Assembly (NCBI RefSeq): GCF_030812855.1
Contig: NZ_JAUSTK010000029.1
Location: 1-64,000 of the forward strand
Direction: 5' to 3'
DNA from: Paenibacillus wynnii
GTDB taxonomy: Bacteria > Bacillota > Bacilli > Paenibacillales > Paenibacillaceae
Length of the DNA: 64,000 nucleotides
A program made the translations under genes and the position numbers. Under the pieces are notes generated by a model. The model had not been told where the DNA came from. It made no database searches and saw only the letters and a list, made by a program, of their open reading frames with translations. Of the stretch, positions 1 through 6,807 are shown piece after piece (positions within the stretch are counted from its first letter, which is position 1; each line of letters begins with the position of its first letter).

Positions 1-185
1 TGCTCATTTTGAAACATCTGACGAGAATTAAAAAATTCTCTTGATGAAATTTCAAAAGCGTGAAACACGCTGTGAAACTCATCTATTTTGGATTTTACTC
101 TCGTAAAATCCCACTCACTCGTTGTTCAGTTTTCAAAGATCAATGTCTCGTTTTAGCTCTTCACCGCGTCTCAGCGGCGACCTTT
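1..185 (-). other. Leader of an rRNA operon (16S beyond left edge)
   Basis: Read on the minus strand, this is a transcribed leader with no good ORF. A boxA-like stretch (TGATCTTTGAAAACT, about 129-142) is followed by three perfect hairpins: GGATTTTAC-gaga-GTAAAATCC (90-111), AGCGTG-ttt-CACGCT (57-71) and GAGAATT-tttt-AATTCTC (23-40). The TTTGAAAACTGAAC phrase is typical of sequence just before 16S or 23S genes in Bacillales. In Bacillus subtilis rRNA operons also lie next to pdaB. The 16S gene itself is not in the window, so the assignment is inference. Confidence 0.6.
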
Positions 186-187
186 AT

Positions 188-217
188 AATATATCACAGT
201 AGTTCTTGTTTTGGCAA
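188..217 (-). promoter_or_regulatory. SigA promoter of the presumed rRNA operon
   Basis: On the minus strand the -35 is TTGCCA (217-212) and the -10 is TATATT (193-188), 18 bp apart. The -10 is preceded by TGA, an extended -10 element. It is AT-rich upstream, as rRNA promoters often are. Confidence 0.55.
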
Positions 218-279
218 GCTTTTTTTTGAAAAATGTTTTTTTCAATTTTGCTTGCCTGCTAACTCCTTATAAACAAAGT

Positions 280-321
280 AAAAGGAGCGCGAGATATAAT
301 GTATCATGTCCGCTCCCTTTT
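280..321. terminator. Terminator after the small unknown gene
   Basis: The arms AAAAGG(G)AGCG and CGCTCCTTTT flank a loop of about 20 nt, followed by T residues on the minus strand. It lies 60 nt downstream of the stop at 383 and upstream of the rRNA promoter. The long loop lowers confidence. Confidence 0.45.
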
Positions 322-382
322 CGTCAACCTATTTTATTAAATTAATTGCGAATCACTCACAATCGTTCAAAATCCGCTTACT

Positions 383-613
383 CTAATGTTTGAATTGGGA
401 TGAACGTCCACCCCAGGCATATCTGGAGAGTTCCTTTTGCGGAGCAAATCTGGCATACATACGGAAGACAGTTTTATACCTATTAGCAATGGCATGCCTA
501 ATATTTTGGTCCAAGCGTTGATCGCTTAAATCAAGTAGCATCTCGTCAAGCTCTTTACGCAAAACATAGTCCAGCTCTTTACACTCTTTTTCATTAAATA
601 ACATACCCAACAT
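383..613 (-). CDS. Small protein of unknown function (76 aa)
   Basis: I do not recognise this protein. It is a 76-residue soluble, mostly helical and charged protein with a basic C-terminal half (RHAIANRYKTVFRMYARF) and a tail ending WGGRSSQFKH. There is no signal peptide, membrane segment or Cys pair. The ATG at 613 was chosen because an AAAGGAGG box lies 8 nt upstream; an upstream in-frame start (646) has no such box. It follows the SpoIIM-family gene by 180 nt and is followed by a terminator, so it may be expressed alone or with that gene. The charged, repetitive helical pattern could suit a small regulator or adaptor, but no function is claimed. Confidence 0.6.
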   Translation of the reverse strand: MLGMLFNEKECKELDYVLRKELDEMLLDLSDQRLDQNIRHAIANRYKTVFRMYARFAPQKELSRYAWGGRSSQFKH

Positions 614-735
614 ATGCTTGGCCTCCTTTGTGTATTTAAGCCGCAATGATTACTACTTACACTAGATTAACCGGAGCGTTGAAACTATAACCATAAATAT
701 AAGTTTTTTCCTTTAGATCACATTGGAACATTCTA

Positions 736-754
736 ATACCCTTTGGTAGGGTAT
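736..754. repeat. Perfect 7-bp palindrome between the small gene and the spoIIM-like gene
   Basis: ATACCCT-ttggt-AGGGTAT. It is not followed by a T-run on either strand, so it does not look like a terminator. Its GTAnnCCC/GGGnnTA flavour recalls CsoR-type operators, but neither neighbour is a known metal gene. Its role is open. Confidence 0.35.
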
Positions 755-793
755 AAAACATGACCTTATTGTTATGCTCACTTCCCCTAAATT

Positions 794-1402
794 TTATGAT
801 AAAAGTGAGAAGGTAATTGTACTTTCAATAATAGCCGCTATAAAAAGTAGAATAACGATCCAAATGGAGGCCGTCAGCGTTTGGCGCATAAAGACAGGCC
901 ATTCCGTCCCTCTCTTTTCTAGCCGGCTTGAAGACCTGAATATACTTGACGATACCTTGCTTCCAAAATGCAACCCGAAAGCACAGGCAATTATAATAGC
1001 CGGAATCTCAATGATCCCGTGCGGCAGTAATCCTTTAACAACTAAATTGAATATATTCAGGCCTTGAATTGAAGATATGTGTATCAAGTAGCCGATTACC
1101 GCTCCGTTCACCAGTAGAAACAGGGCTGGAATGATACCAAACAACGCACCTAGGAATATCGTTAAGACACCTTTAATACTGTTGTTCAAAAAAATAAATA
1201 CAAAGAAGCTCCACATAGGGTTCGAGGATTCCTTAAGATCCTTGCTGATTTCACTAAGCCCCTCTATTTGTTGAAGTAGAAGCTTTTCCAGACTGGTAGT
1301 TCCGACCCATCCGATGATTCCACCGGCCACGAACAATATGCAAGATAAAAGTAATGCAATGCGTATGGTCTTTAAGTCTTTAAGAAACGTGAAAAACGAC
1401 AT
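794..1402 (-). CDS. Stage II sporulation protein M family membrane protein
   Basis: This is a 202-aa integral membrane protein of the SpoIIM/DUF95 family. SpoIIM with SpoIID and SpoIIP drives septal peptidoglycan thinning and engulfment during sporulation, and other family members have wider envelope roles. Hydrophobic segments lie near residues 14-32, 65-95, 95-115, 125-150 and 178-200, and the family-typical glycine/asparagine-rich stretch FLNNSIKGVLTIFLGALFG is near residue 70. The ATG at 1402 has AGGAGG 7 nt upstream. It lies back-to-back with the plus-strand pdaB, in a cluster of sporulation genes. It could be the true SpoIIM or a paralogue; the sequence alone does not decide. Confidence 0.75.
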   Translation of the reverse strand: MSFFTFLKDLKTIRIALLLSCILFVAGGIIGWVGTTSLEKLLLQQIEGLSEISKDLKESSNPMWSFFVFIFLNNSIKGVLTIFLGALFGIIPALFLLVNGAVIGYLIHISSIQGLNIFNLVVKGLLPHGIIEIPAIIIACAFGLHFGSKVSSSIFRSSSRLEKRGTEWPVFMRQTLTASIWIVILLFIAAIIESTITFSLLS

Positions 1403-1440
1403 ATATATCCTCCTGGATTTATCGATCTGTAATGTGCCAA

Positions 1441-1469
1441 GTCATAACGGAACAGTACGAGCATACATT
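1441..1469 (+). promoter_or_regulatory. Candidate SigE promoter of pdaB
   Basis: GTCATAA (1441-1447), 14 bp, then CATACATT (1462-1469). The -10 fits the SigE consensus CATACAnT and the -35 fits loosely. B. subtilis pdaB is SigE-dependent, which supports this reading. Confidence 0.55.
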
Positions 1470-1513
1470 TATAACAAACAAGCATTTTGTATTGGAGAGG
1501 AGCGCTGTAAATT

Positions 1514-2317
1514 ATGAATTCTTTTTATGTATTCAGTGGCAAAAAGATAAAACGGTTCATCTACCTTTTTGCTGCTGCGCTTCTTGCCGCCGGAGTTGTT
1601 TATGTCGAGAGGGGTAATATTACGGTCTTTTCTGAAGCCGCCCCTTCTGCGATCTACAGTGTTCCGACGGAGAAGAAGCTGATTGCGCTTACGTTCGATA
1701 TTAGCTGGGGGGAAAAAAGGCCTGAACCTATTCTCAAAGTACTGGAAGATAAAAAAGTAGAGAAAGCTACTTTCTTCCTGTCTTCCCCTTGGAGCAAGAC
1801 ACATCCGGAAATTGTAACAAGCATTAAGGCTTCCGGATACGAAATTGGAAGTCACGGTCATAAGCATGTCAATTACAGCACTCTTAGCAGTGAGGAAATC
1901 CGCAAACAAATAACAACGGCTCATGGGATTTTAACCGATTTAACCGGCAAGGAACCGAACCTCATTCGGATGCCTAACGGAGATTTTGATAAAAGAGTGC
2001 TGCAGGTCGCCAGTGATCTCGGTTACAAAGTCATTCAGTGGGATACAGATTCGCTCGACTGGAAGAACCCTGGTGTCCAAAACATTGTAAGCCGGGTTAC
2101 TACAAAAGCACATCCCGGAGATATTGTATTGCTACACGCCAGCGATTCATGCAAGCAAACTCATGAGGCTCTTCCGCTTATCATTGATGAGCTTAGAAAG
2201 CAGGGATATGAATTTGTAACAGTCTCTGAGCTGCTTAGCCAAAGCAGTGCTGAAGGAAAAGAAGTCCGGGATTCAGCCTGGTTGAATGATAGGCTTGAGG
2301 ATGCAGCAGGTTTATAA
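1514..2317 (+). CDS. pdaB: Polysaccharide deacetylase PdaB, sporulation
   Basis: This is a 267-aa member of the NodB/carbohydrate esterase 4 family, needed in B. subtilis to keep spores stable at late stages, probably by acting on cortex or mother-cell peptidoglycan. One N-terminal membrane anchor lies near residues 15-32 (IYLFAAALLAAGVVYV). The NodB motifs appear in order: TFDISWG near 59, SHGHKH near 116, RMPNGDFD near 153, QWDTDSLDW near 175 and IVLLHASD near 200. As in other PdaB proteins, motif 1 reads FDIS and not the canonical FDDG, so the catalytic site differs from classical chitin deacetylases. A GAGAGGAG box precedes the ATG at 1514. The gene is monocistronic on the plus strand with a SigE-like promoter. 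Confidence 0.9.
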   Translation: MNSFYVFSGKKIKRFIYLFAAALLAAGVVYVERGNITVFSEAAPSAIYSVPTEKKLIALTFDISWGEKRPEPILKVLEDKKVEKATFFLSSPWSKTHPEIVTSIKASGYEIGSHGHKHVNYSTLSSEEIRKQITTAHGILTDLTGKEPNLIRMPNGDFDKRVLQVASDLGYKVIQWDTDSLDWKNPGVQNIVSRVTTKAHPGDIVLLHASDSCKQTHEALPLIIDELRKQGYEFVTVSELLSQSSAEGKEVRDSAWLNDRLEDAAGL

Positions 2318-2334
2318 ATTTTTGTGTACTAGCC

Positions 2335-3156
2335 TTAATGACGTGGAGATATAAGTTCCGAAATATCCGGAGTTGGTGTATCTAGCTTCGGATATTTTAG
2401 ATCCAGACCTTCTAATGTCTTCACAACAATGGAAAGTGCCAGATAATTGCGATACCACCTGTGATTAGCCGGAATCCAATACCACGGTGATTTATCTGTG
2501 TTGCTATGCACAAATATATCCTCATAAGCTTCTTGATATTCATTCCAGTATTGCCTTTCCTGAAGATCACTCACATCAAATTTCCAGTGTTTCTTGGGAT
2601 CATGTAACCGCTCCTGGATTTTTTCCAGCTGCTTTTCTTTGGAAATATGCAAAAAGAGTTTGATGATCGTAGTCCCCTCATCTGCCAACATCTCTTCAAA
2701 GTTCCGAATTTGCTTGAAACGCCTCCTCAGGTCGTCATCCTTCAAACTCCCATGCACGCGAGGAACAAGTACATCTTCATAATGAGAGCGATTAAAGGCG
2801 GAGATATAACCTTTGGGCGGTGTCTTCTGATGAACTCTCCATAGGAAGTCATGAGCCGTCTCTTCCAGTGAGGGTTTCTTGAAGCTGGTTACCATAAACC
2901 CCTGTGGGTTAATTCCGGAAAAAATATGCTTTACTGTTCCATCCTTGCCGCTTGAATCCATCCCTTGAAGAATGACCAATACGGAGTGCTTTTTCTGAGC
3001 GAACAAAATGTCTTGTAACTCGGCAAGCCGCTCCTTCAACTGCCCCATCTCGCCTTCGGCTTCTTCCCTGGATTTAAAAGAGCCCGTTTCGTTAGGGTCC
3101 AGCTGCTTTAGTACAGTTTCTTCTGTGTCTTTTATCATATAGCGCTTGATGTTCAT
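2335..3156 (-). CDS. Polyphosphate kinase 2 (PPK2) family protein
   Basis: This is a 273-aa PPK2-family enzyme, which transfers phosphate between inorganic polyphosphate and nucleotides (usually forming NDP or NTP from AMP or ADP, class-dependent). The Walker A-like GMDSSGKDGT is near residue 69 and the family motif SHYEDVLVPRVH is near 120. The C-terminal part has the tryptophan-rich WYWIPANHRWYRNY stretch typical of the family. The ATG at 3156 has AGGAGGGG 6 nt upstream; a longer reading from 3204 lacks this. It converges with pdaB only 17 nt away and lies just downstream of kbaA. The class (I, II or III) cannot be told by eye. Confidence 0.88.
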   Translation of the reverse strand: MNIKRYMIKDTEETVLKQLDPNETGSFKSREEAEGEMGQLKERLAELQDILFAQKKHSVLVILQGMDSSGKDGTVKHIFSGINPQGFMVTSFKKPSLEETAHDFLWRVHQKTPPKGYISAFNRSHYEDVLVPRVHGSLKDDDLRRRFKQIRNFEEMLADEGTTIIKLFLHISKEKQLEKIQERLHDPKKHWKFDVSDLQERQYWNEYQEAYEDIFVHSNTDKSPWYWIPANHRWYRNYLALSIVVKTLEGLDLKYPKLDTPTPDISELISPRH

Positions 3157-3263
3157 ATATTCCCCTCCTAAAGTTTTGCAAAGCAAAACTGAATTCGTAA
3201 GCATACGCTATTCTTAAAGATTAACCCTGTATCACATCTTTTAACCGCCATAATTAACAAAGA

Positions 3264-3297
3264 ACAAAAACCCCGTGTCCTATTTAGGAACGGGGTT
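3264..3297 (-). terminator. Terminator overlapping the 3' end of kbaA
   Basis: The stem AACCCCGT/ACGGGGTT has a loop that contains the kbaA stop codon, followed by TTTTTG. The 5' arm is the last coding codons of kbaA, so termination and the end of translation coincide. Confidence 0.7.
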
Positions 3298-3912
3298 CGT
3301 GCTGTAATCGATTCCTGTAGCTGAAGGCTTAATAATACGATGTAGCATCAAAATCTGGAATGCATTGCAAGCGATGAGCGGAACAACAATAAAAACAGTA
3401 GCACTATCGACACCGATTCGCAGTACACCGATAACTTCCACAATTGAAACGGCCGTCATAAAGAAAAAAGTAGGAATCCAGGCTGAGATGTTGGTGTTGC
3501 GAACTTTAAAATAGGACACAATAACTGCTGTCAACAAAATAGAAACTGCCAAGGTCAGATCTGAAGCCACATTTCTCTCTCCGCCCACGAAGGTACGCAG
3601 GAACATCAGCTCAAGAAGAGACAGTACAGCAAGCACCAATTGTATGTACTTCCAGACTTTTCTCGGAAACACACCGATCCCCATATAATTTAGTATCAGA
3701 TAGGCAAAAAAACCAAGCTGGGAATAGACACTGACAAGCACCCCGTAACCAAATAATATAAGCGGATATATAATAAAGTCAGTCACGCTCTTAAATTCTA
3801 TTCGGCCATTGGCTAGTTGAAGTGAAAGACCTGCAATAACAGCCCCCCCTGCTCCAATCAAAAGCGTAGTCCAAAACAAATGGAACCATTTTCTTATACT
3901 CAGACAGCTCAC
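3280..3912 (-). CDS. kbaA: KinB-signalling pathway activation protein KbaA
   Basis: This is an integral membrane protein of about 207-210 aa with roughly six hydrophobic segments. In B. subtilis KbaA activates the KinB branch of the sporulation phosphorelay. The assignment rests on the N-terminal RKWFHLFWTTLLIGAGG pattern, the length, and the conserved gerD-kbaA-pdaB neighbourhood. The start is uncertain. The GTG at 3912 abuts its AGGGGG box, leaving no spacer, whereas a CTG at 3903 (giving MSIRKWFHLF) has the box 7 nt upstream. The gene is divergent from gerD. Confidence 0.82.
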   Translation of the reverse strand: MSCLSIRKWFHLFWTTLLIGAGGAVIAGLSLQLANGRIEFKSVTDFIIYPLILFGYGVLVSVYSQLGFFAYLILNYMGIGVFPRKVWKYIQLVLAVLSLLELMFLRTFVGGERNVASDLTLAVSILLTAVIVSYFKVRNTNISAWIPTFFFMTAVSIVEVIGVLRIGVDSATVFIVVPLIACNAFQILMLHRIIKPSATGIDYSTNPVPK

Positions 3913-3968
3913 CCCCTATGTGTGATTTATTTTACCAAGGTTACCGGCAAAAAACCATTCATCCTACA

Positions 3969-3997
3969 ACATAAATGTTTTTGCAAGCGGCATACTA
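3969..3997 (+). promoter_or_regulatory. Candidate SigG promoter of gerD
   Basis: ACATA (3969-3973), 17 bp, then CATACTA (3991-3997). The -10 is a perfect forespore SigG-type hexamer. gerD is SigG-dependent in B. subtilis. Confidence 0.5.
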
Positions 3998-4031
3998 CAT
4001 ACAGGAATCCTATAAAGGAGGTCAATGCCAC

Positions 4032-4703
4032 ATGAAATGGGCAGTTTATTGCGCACGCGGGTTGACGTTAAGTATGGTGGTTTTAGCTTTAACCGCCTGC
4101 GGTGGAGAAAGCAGCTCTTCTTCATCAAGTCAAACAAGTTATAAGGAAGCAAAGACAATGGTTGTAGATATATTGAAAAGCGATGAAGGCAAAAAAGCAC
4201 TTCAGGAGGCATTATCATCCCCCTCGGCGGAGTCCGCAGGCGGCAGCGGCGGAATTAATGTTTTAAGCAAGAGTATGCTCCCCCTTCAGACATCAGAGGA
4301 TATCCGCGTTGCCGTTAAAGATACAATTACAGCACCGGAGTATAAAAAGGAAATCGAGAAAATAATGACCGATCCTAAGTTCGCAGGGGATTTTGCCAAA
4401 GCGATAAATTCCCAAAGTAAGCAGCTGCACATGCAACTCATTAAAGATCCCACTTATCAGAAGTCAGTTACTGATATTATGAAATCCCCTGAAATGATGA
4501 AAATGTTTCTTGATCTTACCAAATCTCCAGATTATCGTAAGCAGACTATGACTATTATGCAAGAAACCATGCAAAATCCTTTATTCCGTATGGAAGTGCT
4601 CGATTTACTTAAAACAGTTGTGCAGGAGGAGCTAAAGCCTAAGGTTGAAAAGAAAGGCGGAGAACAAAAAAGCGGTGATGGCGGTGGAGATTCCGGTTCC
4701 TAA
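4032..4703 (+). CDS. gerD: Spore germination lipoprotein GerD
   Basis: This is a 223-aa lipoprotein that organises nutrient germinant receptors into the germinosome at the spore inner membrane. The signal peptide (RGLTLSMVVLALTAC) ends in a lipobox LTAC with Cys near residue 22. A serine-rich spacer follows, then a helical domain with repeated short units such as 'DIMKSPEMMKMFLDLTKSP' that form the GerD trimer, and a flexible Lys/Gly/Ser C-terminus. The ATG at 4032 has AAAGGAGGT 9 nt upstream; a longer in-frame reading would destroy the signal peptide. It is divergent from kbaA and convergent with mrp, sharing a bidirectional terminator with the latter. Confidence 0.92.
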   Translation: MKWAVYCARGLTLSMVVLALTACGGESSSSSSSQTSYKEAKTMVVDILKSDEGKKALQEALSSPSAESAGGSGGINVLSKSMLPLQTSEDIRVAVKDTITAPEYKKEIEKIMTDPKFAGDFAKAINSQSKQLHMQLIKDPTYQKSVTDIMKSPEMMKMFLDLTKSPDYRKQTMTIMQETMQNPLFRMEVLDLLKTVVQEELKPKVEKKGGEQKSGDGGGDSGS

Positions 4704-4730
4704 GAAATGCCACTACAATTTAACTTTAAT

Positions 4731-4777
4731 AAAAAGAGGCTTGTCCCACGGTTCATGTGCGAGACGAGCCTCTTTTT
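4731..4777. terminator. Bidirectional terminator between gerD and mrp
   Basis: AAAAAGAGGCT and AGCCTCTTTTT arms, symmetrical A- and T-runs on both strands, between two convergent stop codons. Confidence 0.85.
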
Positions 4778-4793
4778 AGGTTCAAAGCCAGTT

Positions 4794-5900
4794 TTACATC
4801 TCACATTTAGAAATCAGTTTGGCTGCAATTTCAGAAAAAATCTGAGCGGTTGGTGTTTCCGCTTTATATACAGAAGGTGAAAAATCAGGTTCAGAAATAT
4901 GATTATCAGGTGCACCTAATGGTATTTGGGCGATTAGTTCCGTATGCAATGTCTCCGCCAATCTTGCTCCACCGCCCCGGCCAAATATATAGTCCTTTTG
5001 TCCGCAGGCAGAGCATTCATAATAGGACATGTTCTCAATAACACCAATCACTTCATGGTCTGTCTGCAGAGCCATAGAACCTGCCCTAGCGGCTACAAAC
5101 GCCGCAGTAGCATGTGGAGTCGTAACAATGATCTCCTTGCTCTGAGGCAGCATTTGGTGTACGTCTAACGCGACATCGCCGGTACCAGGAGGTAGATCTA
5201 GCAGCATGTAATCCAGCTCACCCCAGCCTACATCACTAAAGAACTGCCTCAACATCTTGCCGAGCATGGGTCCACGCCAAATCACCGGACTATTTTCACG
5301 GATAAAAAATCCCATAGACATTACTTTAACTCCAAATCGTTCTACAGGGATGATGGTTCCTTCTTCAACAATCGGGCCTTCTTCGATCCCCATCATATCC
5401 GGTATGCTGAACCCGTAAATGTCCGCGTCTATCAAGCCTACCTTCTTACCCATTCTTGCTAACGCTACCGCCAAGTTAACGGTTACAGTTGACTTTCCGA
5501 CGCCGCCTTTACCACTGGCTACCGCCACAAAATGAACGCCTGAGTTCTCATTTATTAACTCATGACCCTCAAGTCCTGCAGCATGTCCTTTTAACTTACC
5601 CTCATTACCTTCATCCGTCTCTTCTTCGCTTCCGCCACGAATCTGGGACCGTTCGTAGTCTGTTGCATCCCGCAACCGGATATGTACATTGCCAACTCCA
5701 CCAGCCTCAAGAAGTTCTCTAACCCGCTGCTCTAACTCCATACGGTCTTGTTCGTCCGTATTCAGGCAAATAACTGACAAAGAAATACGATCTTCCTTGA
5801 TCATAATGTCACGGATCAACTGTAATTCTACCAAGCTTTTTCCCGATTCCACATCGGTTAGTGGCAGTAATATTTCCTGAATTTGTTCTCTCGTCAGCAT
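4794..5900 (-). CDS. salA: Mrp/ApbC (SalA) P-loop Fe-S carrier
   Basis: This is a 368-aa Mrp-type ATPase. Family members carry or transfer [4Fe-4S] clusters; B. subtilis SalA also acts as a regulator that represses scoC. Residues about 1-90 form an N-terminal MIP18/DUF59-like domain. The deviant Walker A GKGGVGKST is near residue 131, Walker B (LDLPPGTGD) near 235 and the cluster-binding CSACG pair near 300. The ATG at 5900 follows GAGGTG. It sits between cwlD and gerD, the same place as in B. subtilis. Which of the two roles dominates cannot be seen from sequence. Confidence 0.88.
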   Translation of the reverse strand: MLTREQIQEILLPLTDVESGKSLVELQLIRDIMIKEDRISLSVICLNTDEQDRMELEQRVRELLEAGGVGNVHIRLRDATDYERSQIRGGSEEETDEGNEGKLKGHAAGLEGHELINENSGVHFVAVASGKGGVGKSTVTVNLAVALARMGKKVGLIDADIYGFSIPDMMGIEEGPIVEEGTIIPVERFGVKVMSMGFFIRENSPVIWRGPMLGKMLRQFFSDVGWGELDYMLLDLPPGTGDVALDVHQMLPQSKEIIVTTPHATAAFVAARAGSMALQTDHEVIGVIENMSYYECSACGQKDYIFGRGGGARLAETLHTELIAQIPLGAPDNHISEPDFSPSVYKAETPTAQIFSEIAAKLISKCEM

Positions 5901-5945
5901 AAAGCACCTCTATTTCGTATCCGGATGACCGAATAGTTTTTGTCT

Positions 5946-5954
5946 ATTATAGCA
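5946..5954 (-). promoter_or_regulatory. Extended -10 promoter of mrp/salA
   Basis: TGC-TATAAT on the minus strand (5954-5946), about 45 nt upstream of the ATG. No good -35 lies 16-18 bp further up, so this would be an extended -10 promoter. Confidence 0.45.
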
Positions 5955-5976
5955 TTACCTCTCCGGTGAAGAGTAG

Positions 5977-6729
5977 TCATTCAGAGGGGGCTTCTGATTC
6001 GTAGCGTAAAATACCCCGGTAAATGCTTGTCGCCACTTTACGCTGGTATACATCATCCCCAAGCAATAGTGACTCTTGAGGGTGAGAAAGAAATCCAACC
6101 TCTACAAGTACAGAGGGCATACGCAGTGCTTGTAATAGATAAATTGTATTGGCGGTCTTTGCGGTTCTGTTTGTATTTTCCAACGTATTTTTTAGTTCCT
6201 CCTGAAGTAAGTTAGCCAACTGTTTGTTATCCGGGTGATTCGGATAGTAGAATGTCTGTGCCCCACTCCAACGATTAGATGGAATACTGTTCATATGAAT
6301 GGATATAAACAGATCTACACCCTGTCCTTCAATACCTCTTACCCGCTGTCTAAGGTCTTCTGACTTCCTCCTGCTATATCCTTTAGTACTATCCTGAGCT
6401 AGGTCATAGTCACCTTCACGGGTCATAACTACAATCGCACCCGCTTGCTGCAGGTAGTCACGTAAGTAGAGCGATATCGCCAGATTGATATCCTTTTCAA
6501 TCAACCCTTCACGGCTCACTGCCCCTCCGTCAGGACCGCCATGTCCAGCGTCAATGGCTATCACTTTTCCGGAAAGCGGCAGGCTCCAGTAATTCCATGT
6601 TTTTGCCGTGGGCATATCATACGAGATTATTCCGATTAGCAGTGCGAACAACGCCGCACCCAGTACAGTTTTCTTGATGCTGCTCCAAGATATCCAGACC
6701 GAGACTTTACTGTATTTACGGCCAGACAT
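5977..6729 (-). CDS. cwlD: N-acetylmuramoyl-L-alanine amidase CwlD
   Basis: This is a 250-aa amidase of the Amidase_3 family that starts muramic-delta-lactam formation in spore cortex, which is needed for germination. One N-terminal membrane segment (VLGAALFALLIGIISY) lies near residues 20-38. Zinc ligands and catalytic motifs are visible: DAGHGGPDGG near 60, a Glu in EKDINLAIS near 78, SIHMNS near 143 and VEVGFLSHP near 211. The ATG at 6729 has GAGGGGGT 7 nt upstream. That same box lies in the 3' arm of a long hairpin (6736-6785), which could block it in read-through RNA. A longer form from 6765 is possible but less well supported. Confidence 0.9.
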   Translation of the reverse strand: MSGRKYSKVSVWISWSSIKKTVLGAALFALLIGIISYDMPTAKTWNYWSLPLSGKVIAIDAGHGGPDGGAVSREGLIEKDINLAISLYLRDYLQQAGAIVVMTREGDYDLAQDSTKGYSRRKSEDLRQRVRGIEGQGVDLFISIHMNSIPSNRWSGAQTFYYPNHPDNKQLANLLQEELKNTLENTNRTAKTANTIYLLQALRMPSVLVEVGFLSHPQESLLLGDDVYQRKVATSIYRGILRYESEAPSE

Positions 6730-6735
6730 AACAAA

Positions 6736-6785
6736 GACCCCCTCGTCCCGATAGATTCTACTCATCTATATGGGACAAGAGGGTC
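6736..6785 (-). terminator. Long hairpin: sat terminator whose 3' arm holds the cwlD ribosome-binding site
   Basis: On the minus strand GACCCTCTTGTCCC (6785-6772) pairs with GGGACGAGGGGGTC (6749-6736) over 14 bp including two G-U pairs. An inner stem ATAGAT/ATCTAT extends it. TTTGTT follows, a weak U-tract. It may end the cysH-sat transcript and also sequester the cwlD Shine-Dalgarno. Confidence 0.6.
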
Positions 6786-6807
6786 AAATAGTACATGCAT
6801 TATTAGA

